Assembly (NCBI RefSeq): GCF_001654495.1
Contig: NZ_CP015849.1
Location: 2,889,501-2,953,500 of the forward strand
Direction of reading: 5' to 3'
Source: Streptomyces sp. SAT1
GTDB lineage: Bacteria > Actinomycetota > Actinomycetes > Streptomycetales > Streptomycetaceae
Length of the DNA stretch: 64,000 nucleotides
Under the pieces are notes generated by a model. It was not told the DNA's origin. It did no database searches and saw only the letters and a program-made list of their open reading frames with translations. The number at the start of each line of letters is the position of its first letter. The first letter of the stretch is position 1. The position numbers were made by a program, and so were the translations under genes. This document shows, piece by piece, positions 51,511 through 62,629 of the stretch.

Positions 51511-51582
51511 TCCCCCGTGGTGTAATTGGCAGCACTGTGGCTTTTGGTGCCATCTGTCCGGGTTCGAGTCCTGGCGGGGGAG
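51511..51582 (+). tRNA. tRNA-Gln(UUG)
   Basis: The 72-base gene has acceptor arms TCCCCCG and CGGGGGA, a D-loop with AATTGGCAGCA and the T-arm GGTTCGAGTCC. The anticodon stem-loop GTGGC-TTTTGGT-GCCAT has anticodon UUG. CCA is not encoded. It lies between a helix-turn-helix gene and glmU. Confidence 0.93.
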
Positions 51583-51594
51583 CATCCTCGGTTC

Positions 51595-51620
51595 GGGTCC
51601 TGGCTACACAGCCAGGACCC
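51595..51620. terminator. Terminator after tRNA-Gln, partly a copy of the tRNA T-arm
   Basis: GGGTCCTGGCT (51595-51605) and AGCCAGGACCC (51610-51620) form an 11-bp perfect stem with an ACAC loop just after the tRNA. The left arm lies in GGTTCGGGTCCTGGC, which repeats the T-arm GGTTCGAGTCCTGGC (51561-51575) with one mismatch. Confidence 0.75.
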
Positions 51621-51693
51621 GCTCTCGTCTCCCCCCTCAACCGCCCCGGTATCCTGCGGATGTCCACCCCACCCAAAAGCCGAAGGGCATCCC

Positions 51694-53139
51694 GTGAGCG
51701 CCATTCGCCCGGCAGCCGTCGTCGTTCTCGCAGCGGGTGAGGGCACCCGTATGAAGTCGGCCACACCGAAGGTCCTGCATGAGATCTGCGGCCGTTCCCT
51801 GGTCGGTCATGTGCTGGCCGCCGCGCGGGAGTTGAAGCCCGAGAACCTGGTCGTCGTGGTCGGGCACGCGCGGGAGCAGGTGAGCGCGCACCTCGCCGAG
51901 GTGGACGCCGCGGCGCGGACCGCCGTGCAGGAGAAGCAGAAGGGCACCGGGCACGCGGTCCGGATGGGCCTCGAGGAGCTGGGCGGTGCCGTCGAGGGCA
52001 CCGTGATCGTGGTCTGCGGGGACACCCCGCTGCTGACCGGGGGGACCCTCGCCGCCCTGGCCGCCGCGCACACCGCCGACGGCAACGCGGTGACCGTGCT
52101 GACCGCGGAGGTACCGGACGCCACCGGGTACGGCCGGATCGTGCGCGACGCCGACGGCGCGGTGACCGCGATCGTGGAGCACAAGGACGCCGACGCGGAG
52201 CAGCTCGCGATCCGGGAGATCAACTCCGGGGTGTTCGCGTTCGACGGGCGGTTGCTCGCCGAGGCGCTGGGTCAGGTGCGCACGGACAACAGCCAGGGCG
52301 AGGAGTACCTGACGGACGTGCTCGGGATCCTGCGCGGGGCCGGGCACCGGGTCGGTGCTTCGGTGGCCGGTGACCACCGGGAGATCGCGGGGATCAACAA
52401 CCGGGTGCAGCTCGCCGAGGCGCGGCGGGCCCTGAACGATCGGCTGCTGACGGCGGCCATGCTCGCCGGGGTGACCGTGGTGGACCCGGCGACGACGTGG
52501 GTCGATGTGACGGTGACCTTCGAGCAGGACGTGATCGTGCATCCGGGCACGCAGTTGCACGGTGCGACGCACTTGGCCGAGGGCGCGGAGGTCGGGCCCA
52601 ACACCCGGCTGACCGACACCCGGGTGGGGGCGGGGGCGCGGGTGGACAACACGGTGTCCATGGGCGCGGTGGTGGGCCCGCGGGCGTCGGTGGGTCCGTA
52701 CGCGTATCTGCGTCCGGGTACGCGCCTGGGGGTGAAGTCCAAGGTGGGCACGTACGTCGAGACGAAGAACGCGCGCATCGGCGAGGGCACGAAGGTGCCG
52801 CACCTGTCGTACGTGGGCGATGCGACGATCGGCGAGTACTCGAACATCGGCGCGGCGAGCGTGTTCGTGAACTACGACGGCCAGGACAAGCATCACACCA
52901 CGATCGGGTCGCACTGCCGCACCGGTTCGGACAACATGTTTGTGGCGCCTGTCACGGTCGGAGACGGCGCCTATACCGCCGCCGGGTCGGTGATCACGCG
53001 TGATGTGCCGCCCGGTTCGCTGGCCGTGGCCCGCGGCCAGCAGCGGAATATCGAGGGCTGGGTGGCGCGCAAGCGCCCCGGGAGCACGGCCGCGAAGGCG
53101 GCCGAGGCGGCGTCACCGACGACGGAGAGCGAAGACTGA
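51694..53139 (+). CDS. glmU: Bifunctional GlcNAc-1-phosphate uridyltransferase / GlcN-1-phosphate acetyltransferase
   Basis: The 481-residue enzyme makes UDP-GlcNAc for peptidoglycan in two steps. The N-terminal pyrophosphorylase domain (1-230) has [35 protein letters not shown] and [22 protein letters not shown]. The C-terminal left-handed beta-helix (about 255-455) has hexapeptide repeats ([33 protein letters not shown]). The active-site region [29 protein letters not shown] and the His in DKHHT belong to the acetyltransferase. The start is the GTG at 51694. The prs gene follows after 146 bases. Confidence 0.97.
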   Translation: MSAIRPAAVVVLAAGEGTRMKSATPKVLHEICGRSLVGHVLAAARELKPENLVVVVGHAREQVSAHLAEVDAAARTAVQEKQKGTGHAVRMGLEELGGAVEGTVIVVCGDTPLLTGGTLAALAAAHTADGNAVTVLTAEVPDATGYGRIVRDADGAVTAIVEHKDADAEQLAIREINSGVFAFDGRLLAEALGQVRTDNSQGEEYLTDVLGILRGAGHRVGASVAGDHREIAGINNRVQLAEARRALNDRLLTAAMLAGVTVVDPATTWVDVTVTFEQDVIVHPGTQLHGATHLAEGAEVGPNTRLTDTRVGAGARVDNTVSMGAVVGPRASVGPYAYLRPGTRLGVKSKVGTYVETKNARIGEGTKVPHLSYVGDATIGEYSNIGAASVFVNYDGQDKHHTTIGSHCRTGSDNMFVAPVTVGDGAYTAAGSVITRDVPPGSLAVARGQQRNIEGWVARKRPGSTAAKAAEAASPTTESED

Positions 53140-53285
53140 CCGGAAACAGGCGCGTCGAACACGGCGTACCGTGATAAGTGCACACCCGCACCCCACCAGC
53201 TGAGACGGCCTCTCGCGCACGGTTGACACGGTTGACGAGGTCTTCTCGACATCCAGCTGCGTACACCCTCTGAGGAGACAGTGCT

Positions 53286-54260
53286 GTGACCGGGATCAAG
53301 ACGACCGGCGAGAAGAAGATGATGTTCTTCTCCGGCCGCGCCCACCCCGAGCTTGCCGAGGAAATCGCCCACGAGCTGGGTGTCGGGGTCGTCCCGACGA
53401 AGGCGTTCGATTTCGCCAACGGTGAGATCTACGTCCGCTATCAGGAGTCGGCCCGCGGCGCGGACTGCTTCCTGATCCAGAGCCACACCGCTCCGATCAA
53501 CAAGTGGATCATGGAGCAGCTGATCATGATCGACGCGTTGAAGCGTGCGTCGGCCCGTTCGATCACGGTCATCGTGCCGTTCTACGGTTACGCGCGGCAG
53601 GACAAGAAGCACCGCGGGCGTGAACCGATCTCGGCGCGTCTGGTGGCGGATCTGATGAAGACGGCCGGTGCGGACCGGATCCTCACGGTCGATCTGCACA
53701 CGGACCAGATCCAGGGCTTCTTCGACGGCCCGGTGGACCACCTGTTCGCGCTGCCGTTGCTGGCGGACTACGTGGGCGCCAAGGTGGACCGCGACAAGCT
53801 GACCGTGGTCTCGCCGGACGCCGGCCGGGTGCGGGTGGCGGACCGCTGGTGCGACCGCCTCGGCGCGCCGCTGGCGATCGTGCACAAGCGCCGGGACAAG
53901 GACGTGGCGAACCAGGTCACGGTGCACGAGGTCGTCGGTGATGTGAAGGGCCGTATCTGTGTGCTGGTCGACGACATGATCGACACCGGCGGCACCATCT
54001 GCGCGGCGGCGGACGCGCTGTTCGCGCACGGTGCCGAGGACGTCATCGTGACGGCGACGCACGGTGTGCTGTCGGGTCCGGCGGCCGACCGGCTGAAGAA
54101 CTCGAAGGTGAGCGAGTTCGTGTTCACGAACACGCTGCCGACGGCGAGCGAGCTGGAGCTGGACAAGATCACGGTGCTGTCGATCGCGCCGACCATCGCG
54201 AGCGCGGTGCGCGAGGTGTTCCAGGACGGTTCGGTGACGAGTCTCTTCGACGAGCAGTAA
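53286..54260 (+). CDS. prs: Ribose-phosphate diphosphokinase (PRPP synthetase)
   Basis: The 324-residue enzyme makes PRPP from ribose-5-phosphate and ATP. The catalytic flexible loop region is VPFYGYARQDKKHRGREPISARLVADLM, the pyrophosphate loop is VDLHTDQIQGFFD, and the PRPP signature is CVLVDDMIDTGGTICAAADALFAHGA. The two N-terminal GxxH/NGEIYVRYQES motifs are present. The start is the GTG at 53286 after GAGGAG. It forms the expected block with glmU upstream and rplY downstream. Confidence 0.97.
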   Translation: MTGIKTTGEKKMMFFSGRAHPELAEEIAHELGVGVVPTKAFDFANGEIYVRYQESARGADCFLIQSHTAPINKWIMEQLIMIDALKRASARSITVIVPFYGYARQDKKHRGREPISARLVADLMKTAGADRILTVDLHTDQIQGFFDGPVDHLFALPLLADYVGAKVDRDKLTVVSPDAGRVRVADRWCDRLGAPLAIVHKRRDKDVANQVTVHEVVGDVKGRICVLVDDMIDTGGTICAAADALFAHGAEDVIVTATHGVLSGPAADRLKNSKVSEFVFTNTLPTASELELDKITVLSIAPTIASAVREVFQDGSVTSLFDEQ

Positions 54261-54297
54261 CGATCATTCCGGCGCCCGAGCGGATCAGCGGGGACCG

Positions 54298-54327
54298 CCG
54301 GAGATCACCGGAGATCGCCGGAGATCG
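54298..54327. repeat. Three 10-bp direct repeats upstream of rplY
   Basis: CCGGAGATCA, CCGGAGATCG and CCGGAGATCG follow head to tail (54298-54327), just before the -35 of the rplY promoter. They could be an activator site or slippage. Confidence 0.85.
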
Positions 54328-54329
54328 TT

Positions 54330-54359
54330 TTGGGTTCGGCCTCCCTCGCCGAGTAGACT
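54330..54359 (+). promoter_or_regulatory. rplY promoter
   Basis: TTGGGT (54330-54335) and TAGACT (54354-54359) are separated by 18 bases. The start of transcription would be near 54366, giving a 130-base leader before rplY. Confidence 0.6.
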
Positions 54360-54386
54360 GCACCAGTTGCTCGGCGAGGGAGGCCG
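54337..54386. promoter_or_regulatory. 17-bp perfect inverted repeat around the rplY -10
   Basis: CGGCCTCCCTCGCCGAG (54337-54353) and CTCGGCGAGGGAGGCCG (54370-54386) flank the -10 TAGACT and the predicted start site. Because the start lies inside the loop, a transcript from this promoter would not contain both arms. Either the repeat acts as a DNA operator, or it forms a hairpin only in prs read-through RNA and acts there as a terminator. Confidence 0.8.
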
Positions 54387-54496
54387 TAGCCGTTCTCGGA
54401 CGGATACGGCGGTCCGTTATCGACGCGCTCTTCGTAGCAGGCCGTTCGTGTGGCCGGGTGACCACCATCCCCATAGTTCTACGAGGAGTGAAGAGC

Positions 54497-55087
54497 ATGT
54501 CCGAGGTGAAGATCTCCGCCGAGACCCGCAGCGAGTTCGGCAAGGGTGCCGCCCGCCGCGTCCGCCGCGAGAACAAGGTCCCCGGCGTCCTGTACGGCCA
54601 CGGCACCGACCCGCTGCACCTGACGCTTCCGGGCCACGAGCTGCTGCTCGCCCTGCGTACGTCGAACGTCCTGATCTCGCTGGACATCGACGGCAAGTCC
54701 AACGAGCTGGCGATCCCGAAGGCGGTGCAGCGCGACCCGCTGAAGGGCTTCCTGGAGCACGTCGACCTGCTGCTGGTCAAGCGCGGCGAGAAGGTCAACG
54801 TCGAGATCCCCGTGCACACCGAGGGTGAGCTGGCCGCCGGCGGCAACCTGCTGGAGCACGTCCTGGCGTCGCTGCCGGTCGAGGCCGAGGCCACGCACAT
54901 CCCCGAGCAGGTCACCGTGTCCGTCGAGGGCCTGGAGGCCGGTGCCTCCGTGCTCGCCAAGGACATCACCCTGCCCAGCGGTGTGACCCTGGCCGTCGAG
55001 GACGACGCGGTCGTCCTCCAGGTCCTGGCCGCGCAGGCCGAGGAGGCCGCCGAGGGCGGCGAGGGCGAAGAGGCCGCCGAGGCCTGA
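54497..55087 (+). CDS. rplY: 50S ribosomal protein L25/general stress protein Ctc
   Basis: The 196-residue protein has the L25 N-terminal 5S-rRNA binding domain (KISAETRSEFGKGAARRVRRENKVPGVLYGHG). The C-terminal CTC/TL5 domain (about 95-180) has LVKRGEKVNVEIPVHTEGE and VSVEGLEAGASVLAKDITLPSGV. An acidic, Ala/Glu-rich tail ends it. The long form is normal in actinobacteria. The ATG at 54497 follows GAGGAG. Pth follows after about 80 bases, so the two are likely co-transcribed. Confidence 0.96.
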   Translation: MSEVKISAETRSEFGKGAARRVRRENKVPGVLYGHGTDPLHLTLPGHELLLALRTSNVLISLDIDGKSNELAIPKAVQRDPLKGFLEHVDLLLVKRGEKVNVEIPVHTEGELAAGGNLLEHVLASLPVEAEATHIPEQVTVSVEGLEAGASVLAKDITLPSGVTLAVEDDAVVLQVLAAQAEEAAEGGEGEEAAEA

Positions 55088-55165
55088 TCCTCACCCCCCG
55101 CGCAGTTCGCCGGCCGCCGCTTCCCTCGTGGGGCGGCGGCCGACGCATACCAAGGAGAGATGGAC

Positions 55166-55771
55166 GTGACCACCCCGGCGACTTCCGCGAGCGCGCCCTG
55201 GCTGATCGTGGGCCTCGGCAATCCCGGACCGGAGTACGCCATGAACCGGCACAACGTCGGCTTCATGACGGTGGATCTGCTGGCCGGCCGCATCGGGGGC
55301 CGGTTCAAGCGGGCGAGCAAGGCGCAGGCGCAGGTGGTCGAGGGCCGGATCGGCGCGCCCGGACCGGACAGCCGTCGTGTCGTGCTGGTGAAGCCGATGT
55401 CGTACATGAACCTGTCGGGCGGTCCGGTGAACGCCCTGCGGGACTTCTACAAGGTGCCGCTCGGCAATGTCGTGGCGGTCCACGACGAGCTGGACATCGA
55501 CTACGGCACGCTGCGGCTGAAGCTGGGCGGCGGCGACAACGGGCACAACGGCCTGAAGTCGATGACGAAGGCGATGGGCGCCGACTACCACCGGGTGCGG
55601 TTCGGGATCGGGCGTCCGCCGGGCCGGATGCAGGTGGCCGACTATGTGCTGAAGGACTTCTCGTCCGCGGAGCGCAAGGAGCTGGACTACTTCGTGGACC
55701 GTACGGCGGACGCGGTGGAGTGCCTGCTGGCCGAGGGCCTGGAGCGGGCGCAGAGCGCGTACAACTCCTGA
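55166..55771 (+). CDS. pth: Peptidyl-tRNA hydrolase
   Basis: The 201-residue enzyme frees tRNA from stalled peptidyl-tRNA. It shows [25 protein letters not shown], with the catalytic His in NRHNVG, then [47 protein letters not shown] and [10 protein letters not shown]. All catalytic residues are present. The GTG at 55166 is preferred because AAGGAG is eight bases away. The ATG at 55160 is only two bases from it. Confidence 0.95.
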   Translation: MTTPATSASAPWLIVGLGNPGPEYAMNRHNVGFMTVDLLAGRIGGRFKRASKAQAQVVEGRIGAPGPDSRRVVLVKPMSYMNLSGGPVNALRDFYKVPLGNVVAVHDELDIDYGTLRLKLGGGDNGHNGLKSMTKAMGADYHRVRFGIGRPPGRMQVADYVLKDFSSAERKELDYFVDRTADAVECLLAEGLERAQSAYNS

Positions 55772-55823
55772 CTTGTCCGGCCGCCGCACGCCCCGGAGTT
55801 GACCGGTCGTAGGAGCATGGCCA

Positions 55824-56360
55824 ATGATCCCGGCCATGCCTGCCGCCGCCAGCGCCCCGAATTCCCGTCAGGCCCGTGCCTCCCGCCAGGCCCGCCGGGC
55901 CTCCCGGGCCGCGCTGCGGTTCGGGCGGGTGGCCGCGATGGGGACGGTCGCGGTGCTGATCCTGGTCGCCGGGGTGTGGGCGTCGTGGAGCACCGCGCCG
56001 TACGTGATGCTCACCAAGGGCCGCGAGCACGGGTCGGTCGAGGTGACGCGGTGCGGCGGCGACACGTGCAGCGGCCCGTACACGCCGGTCTCGGCGGGGT
56101 CGGCGGCGCGCGGCCGGGTGGAGATCGCGCACACGGTGGCGGTGCGCAGGGGACGGACGTACAGCGTCGTGGTGAAGCCGGGCACGGACGAGGTGCTGCG
56201 GGCGGGACCGGCCGGGATCCTGTACGCGTGGGCGCCGCTGGGCGGCGCGCTACTGCTGGCCTCAGTGGTGGTGGCCGGCGGGCTGCGCCGGGTGCGGGCG
56301 GCCTGGGTGCTGGCGGGAGCGGGGATCGCGCTGCTGACGGCGGCGTTCGTCGCGTTGTGA
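55824..56360 (+). CDS. Membrane protein with two terminal helices, function unknown
   Basis: The 178-residue protein has a basic N terminus (RQARASRQARRASRAALRFGR) and a first membrane segment at about 38-55 (MGTVAVLILVAGVWASW). An exported domain of about 80 residues with a Cys pair follows (CGGDTCSGPYTPVSAGS), then two membrane segments near the C terminus (WAPLGGALLLASVVVAGG and AWVLAGAGIALLTAAFVAL). I do not recognise a family. The ATG at 55824 has AGGAG upstream. It may be in the prs-rplY-pth transcript. Confidence 0.72.
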   Translation: MIPAMPAAASAPNSRQARASRQARRASRAALRFGRVAAMGTVAVLILVAGVWASWSTAPYVMLTKGREHGSVEVTRCGGDTCSGPYTPVSAGSAARGRVEIAHTVAVRRGRTYSVVVKPGTDEVLRAGPAGILYAWAPLGGALLLASVVVAGGLRRVRAAWVLAGAGIALLTAAFVAL

Positions 56361-56369
56361 GGCGTACGG

Positions 56370-56403
56370 CGGCGCCCCCGGTCCGTGTGAACCGGGGGCG
56401 CCG
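56370..56403. terminator. Bidirectional terminator between the membrane protein gene and ppc
   Basis: A 13-bp perfect stem (CGGCGCCCCCGGT, 56370-56382, and its complement at 56391-56403) with an 8-base loop lies between two convergent genes. Confidence 0.85.
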
Positions 56404-56418
56404 TCGCGTGTGTGCCGC

Positions 56419-59160
<2,742 letters not shown>

Positions 59161-59503
59161 AGGTGCGGCTCCTTGCAGTAATCCGGAGTACGTCGCGCCA
59201 GCGACTCGCTGGAGGGGCGGTGGTGGGCGACGGGTGGGCTCTTCTGAGAGGGGACCCGGACGGGTGCCGCGCGGCGGGTGCCGCATACGGGCCGGGCATC
59301 CGGGAAGGAATCTTCTTCAGCGGACCGCGCTGTCCGACCGGGCTTCAGTCTAGGTGCCGGGTGGGACGCGCAGGCCAGGGGCTCTTGCCGCGCGGCGACG
59401 CACTGCCATACTTACGTCGCCGTAGGTTACGGAACCGTAGGGAGCTGGAAGGTTCCGGAGCCCGCCGCACCTGTCTGAACCCTCGACCCCACAGGGGACG
59501 CCC
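59161..59503. other. Divergent region between ppc and the desaturase gene
   Basis: This 343-base gap holds the ppc leader on the minus strand and the desaturase promoter with tandem TACG operators on the plus strand (59385-59441). No other gene is seen. Confidence 0.6.
59385..59441 (+). promoter_or_regulatory. Desaturase promoter with tandem TACG operators
   Basis: TTGCCG (59385-59390) and CATACT (59407-59412) are separated by 16 bases and fit a vegetative promoter. Directly over the start region lie TTACG-tcgc-CGTAG (59412-59425) and the perfect palindrome TACGGAACCGTA (59428-59439). Paired TACG/CGTA elements are typical TetR-family operators in lipid genes. The likely binder is the TetR protein encoded in the same operon. 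Confidence 0.6.
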
Positions 59504-60514
59504 ATGACCTCAAGCTCCTCCGACGTGATCGACGACGCCCCGGAAGCGGCCGTCGGCGCGCTGCCCTCCGCCACCCTGGGCGGCGAGCAGAAGCGTTCGA
59601 TCGAGCAGATCACGCTGCTGCTCTTCATCACCGTCCCGTTCCTGGCGCTGCTCGCGGCGGTGCCGCTGGCCTGGGGGTGGGGGGTGAGCTGGCTGGACCT
59701 CGGTCTGCTGGTCTTCTTCTACTTCCTCGGCTGCCACGGCATCACGATCGGCTTCCACCGGCACTTCACGCACGGCTCCTTCAAGGCGAAGCGCCCGTTG
59801 AAGATCGCGCTGGCCGTCGCCGGGTCGATGGCGGTGGAGGGGCCGCTGGTGCGCTGGGTGGCCGACCACCGCAGGCACCACAAGTTCTCCGACCACGAGG
59901 GCGACCCGCATTCGCCGTGGCGGTACGGGGAGACGGTCCCGGCGCTGATGAAGGGCCTGTGGTGGGCCCATGTCGGCTGGATGTTCGACGAGGAGCAGAC
60001 CCCGCAGGAGAAGTACGCGCCGGATCTGGTCAAGGATCCGGCGCTGCGGGCGGTCTCGCGCCAGTTCGTGCTGTGGACGCTCACCTCGCTGCTGCTGCCG
60101 CCGCTGATCGGCGGTCTGGTGACGATGTCCTGGTGGGGCGCGTTCACCGCGTTCTTCTGGGGTTCACTCGTGCGGGTGGCGCTGCTGCACCACGTGACCT
60201 GGTCGATCAACTCCATCTGCCACGCGGTCGGCAAGCGCCCGTTCAAGTCGCGCGACCGCTCGGGCAACGTGTGGTGGCTGGCGATCCTGTCCTGCGGCGA
60301 GTCCTGGCACAACCTGCACCACGCCGACCCGACCTCCGCCCGGCACGGCGTGGAGCGCGGGCAGCTCGACTCCTCGGCGCGGATCATCCGCTGGTTCGAG
60401 AAGCTGGGCTGGGCCTACGACGTGCGCTGGCCGTCACGCTCGCGTATCGATTCGCGGCGCAACACGGAGGAAGGCGGCTCCCGGCGCCGGAAGGAATCCG
60501 CCGAGGCTGCATGA
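59504..60514 (+). CDS. Acyl-CoA/fatty acid desaturase
   Basis: The 336-residue membrane di-iron desaturase introduces a double bond, probably delta-9, into acyl chains. It has four membrane segments and the three histidine boxes HRHFTH (about 86-91), HRRHH (about 123-127) and HNLHH near residue 269. The start ATG at 59504 follows the tandem operators. The C terminus is basic and disordered (SRSRIDSRRNTEEGGSRRRKE). Its stop overlaps the start of the TetR gene (ATGA). Confidence 0.93.
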   Translation: MTSSSSDVIDDAPEAAVGALPSATLGGEQKRSIEQITLLLFITVPFLALLAAVPLAWGWGVSWLDLGLLVFFYFLGCHGITIGFHRHFTHGSFKAKRPLKIALAVAGSMAVEGPLVRWVADHRRHHKFSDHEGDPHSPWRYGETVPALMKGLWWAHVGWMFDEEQTPQEKYAPDLVKDPALRAVSRQFVLWTLTSLLLPPLIGGLVTMSWWGAFTAFFWGSLVRVALLHHVTWSINSICHAVGKRPFKSRDRSGNVWWLAILSCGESWHNLHHADPTSARHGVERGQLDSSARIIRWFEKLGWAYDVRWPSRSRIDSRRNTEEGGSRRRKESAEAA

Positions 60515-61185
60515 TTGACGCCGTGGCGACCGACTCCAGCACCCCCAGCAACGACAAGCCGCGACGTGCGCGTCGCACCCGGATGACCGGTGCCGAGCGC
60601 CGCCAGCAGTTGCTGGAGATCGGTCGCACCCTGTTCGCGGCGAAGGGCTTCGAGGGCACGTCGGTGGAGGAGATCGCGGCGAAGGCCGGGGTGTCCAAGC
60701 CGGTGGTGTACGAGCACTTCGGCGGCAAGGAGGGGCTGTACGCGGTGGTCGTGGACCGCGAGATGCGGCGGCTGCTGGACATGGTGACCGGGTCGCTGAC
60801 GGCCGGCCATCCGCGGGAGCTGTGCGAGCAGGCGGCCTTCGCCCTCCTGGACTACATCGAGGAGTACACGGACGGCTTCCGCATCCTCGTCCGCGACTCG
60901 CCCATCCCCCAGTCCACGGGCACCTTCGCCTCCCTGATCTCCGACATCGCCACCCAGGTGGAGGACATCCTGGGCCGCGAGTTCAAGTCCCGCGGCTTCG
61001 ACCCGAAGCTGGCCCCGCTGTACGCCCAGGCGCTGGTCGGCATGGTCGCCCTGACCGGCCAGTGGTGGCTGGACGTGCGCCGCCCCAAGAAGGCGGAGGT
61101 CGCCGCCCACCTGGTGAACCTGGCCTGGCACGGCCTGGACGGCCTGGAGCCCAAGCCGCGGCTGATAGGGCACCGCAAGAGCTGA
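60511..61185 (+). CDS. TetR family regulator coupled to the desaturase
   Basis: The 224-residue protein has a TetR HTH at residues 30-75: RRQQLLEIGRTLFAAKGFEGTSVEEIAAKAGVSKPVVYEHFGGKEGLYAVVVDRE. The ligand-binding domain follows, with EEYTDGFRILVRDSPIPQSTGTFASLIS and VGMVALTGQWWLDVRRPKKAEVAAHLVNLAWHGLDGL. Translational coupling to the desaturase and the tandem palindromes upstream suggest it senses acyl-CoA or fatty acid and represses its own operon. The start is ATG 60511, which overlaps the desaturase stop. Confidence 0.92.
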   Translation: MIDAVATDSSTPSNDKPRRARRTRMTGAERRQQLLEIGRTLFAAKGFEGTSVEEIAAKAGVSKPVVYEHFGGKEGLYAVVVDREMRRLLDMVTGSLTAGHPRELCEQAAFALLDYIEEYTDGFRILVRDSPIPQSTGTFASLISDIATQVEDILGREFKSRGFDPKLAPLYAQALVGMVALTGQWWLDVRRPKKAEVAAHLVNLAWHGLDGLEPKPRLIGHRKS

Positions 61186-61187
61186 GA

Positions 61188-61203
61188 TCACTCCGCCGAG
61201 TGA
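61188..61203. terminator. Weak hairpin after the TetR gene
   Basis: TCACTC and GAGTGA with a CGCC loop directly follow the TetR stop codon. The stem is short and the assignment tentative. Confidence 0.35.
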
Positions 61204-61285
61204 GGGAATGGACCGCGGGAGTCATCGTGCGTCACGATGCGCACGCACGACGGCGGGAGCGCCCGGAGCGCACCCCTTCCCGAGA

Positions 61286-61648
61286 TCAACCGGCCGACTC
61301 CAGGAACTCCAGCCGGTTGCCCACCGGGTCCTCGGAGTAGAAGCGGCGGTGGCCCGGGAGGGTGTCGTCCCAGGTGACCGGGGCGCCGTGGGCGGTCAGG
61401 CGGGCGGCGCAGGCGTCGAGGTCCATGACCCGCAGGCCGGGGTGGGCCTTGCGCGCGGGCCGGAAGTCCGCCTCGACGCCCAGATGGAGCCGGACTGCCC
61501 CGGCCCGGAACCAGCAGCCGCCGCGGGCGGCCAGGACCGGCGGCTTGGGAGTCTCGGTCATGCCGAGGACACCGGCGTAGTAGGCCCGCAGCACGGGCTC
61601 GGACCCCGGCGGGGCGGCGAGCTGGACGTGGTCGATCGCGGCGAGCAC
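61286..61648 (-). CDS. VOC family (glyoxalase/bleomycin resistance-type) protein
   Basis: The 120-residue protein has two beta-alpha-beta-beta-beta units of the VOC fold. AAIDHVQLAAPPGSEPVLRAYYAGVLGMTE opens the first, and FYSEDPVGNRLEFLESAG closes the second with the conserved metal-ligand type Glu. HPGLRVMDLDACAARLTAHGAPV lies between them. The substrate is unknown. The start is the GTG at 61648, three bases after the stop codon of the methyltransferase gene upstream, so the two are an operon. Confidence 0.87.
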   Translation of the reverse strand: MLAAIDHVQLAAPPGSEPVLRAYYAGVLGMTETPKPPVLAARGGCWFRAGAVRLHLGVEADFRPARKAHPGLRVMDLDACAARLTAHGAPVTWDDTLPGHRRFYSEDPVGNRLEFLESAG

Positions 61649-61651
61649 CGC

Positions 61652-62491
61652 TCAGCCCTCCTTGACGGCGACGGCGAAGACGCGCCGGAAGGGGAACGGG
61701 GTGCCGTGCGGCCCGGCCGGGTACGCCTCGCGCAGCGCGGCCCGGTACTCGGCGAGGAACGCCTCGCGGGCCTCCGGGTCGTCGGCGAGCGCGGTGAGCA
61801 CGGGCCGCAGCCCGGTGCCCTTCACCCAGTCCAGCACCGGATCCTCGCCGGGCAGCAGATGCAGGTACGTCGTCTCCCAGACGTCCGCCGCGCAGCCGAG
61901 GCCGCTCAGCCGCTCCAGGTACGCGCCGGGCGTGTCCACGGCGTCGTCGTGGCGCAGGATGTCGCCGAGCCGGCCGCGCCAGCGGGCCGAGTGGGCGAGG
62001 GCGCGCATCAGCCGGTGGCTGGGGGCGGAGAAGTTGCCGGGGACCTGGAAGGCGAAGGTGCCGCCGGGCCGGAGCGCCGCGATCCAGTCGGCGAACCGGG
62101 CGGTGTGCCCCGGCACCCACTGGAGGGTGGCGTTGCTGACGATCAGGTCGCAGGGCTCGCCGGGCGTCCAGGTGCGGGCGTCGGCGGGGAGGAAGTCGAG
62201 CCGGCCGCCGCCGGAGGTGGGGCCCGCGTGCTCCACGGTGGCCCGGTCCAGCATCTCGGGCGAGTTGTCGTACCCCGTGATGCGGGCGGTGGGCCAGCGG
62301 CCGGTGAGCAGCACGGTGACGTTGCCGGGGCCGCAGCCGAGGTCGGCGATGCGGGGCGGGTCCGAGGGCAGGCCGGGGATCCGGGCGAGCAGGTCGGTGA
62401 AGGGGCGGGCGCGGTGCCCGGCGTGGCGCAGGTACTGGGCGGGGTCCCAGGTGGGGCTGCTGCTGTCCTGGGTGCGGTCGGGCGCGGGCAT
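61652..62491 (-). CDS. tam: Trans-aconitate 2-methyltransferase
   Basis: The 279-residue SAM-dependent methyltransferase has WDPAQYLRHAGHRARPFTDLLARI near the start and the SAM-binding motif IADLGCGPGNVTVLLTGRWP. GYDNSPEMLDRA, PCDLIVSNATLQWVPGH, LRPGGTFAFQVPGNFSAPSH and PVLDWVKGTGLRPVL are all typical of Tam enzymes, which methylate trans-aconitate and relieve aconitase inhibition. The start at 62491 has GGAGG upstream. It diverges from the MarR gene, sharing a 140-base promoter region. Confidence 0.92.
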   Translation of the reverse strand: MPAPDRTQDSSSPTWDPAQYLRHAGHRARPFTDLLARIPGLPSDPPRIADLGCGPGNVTVLLTGRWPTARITGYDNSPEMLDRATVEHAGPTSGGGRLDFLPADARTWTPGEPCDLIVSNATLQWVPGHTARFADWIAALRPGGTFAFQVPGNFSAPSHRLMRALAHSARWRGRLGDILRHDDAVDTPGAYLERLSGLGCAADVWETTYLHLLPGEDPVLDWVKGTGLRPVLTALADDPEAREAFLAEYRAALREAYPAGPHGTPFPFRRVFAVAVKEG

Positions 62492-62562
62492 GGGGCCTCC
62501 TTGAGGCGATCGTCCTGGTCCTCGGTCCTGGCGTTCCTCGGTGTTCCTCGGCACCGCCGAAA

Positions 62563-62623
62563 TTTCTCTCGATGCCAAGATAGTTGATATCAAGAGACTT
62601 CACGTCGACACAACCACTACACT
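62563..62623. promoter_or_regulatory. Divergent promoter and MarR-type operators between tam and marR
   Basis: TTGATATCAA (62584-62593) is a perfect palindrome. TCTCGATGCCAAGA (62566-62579) and TATCAAGAGA (62588-62597) add a wider imperfect symmetry. A TACACT hexamer at 62618-62623 is seven bases before the MarR ATG, with no ribosome site, which suggests a leaderless message. The palindromes are placed to repress both genes. Confidence 0.55.
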
Positions 62624-62629
62624 GATCGC

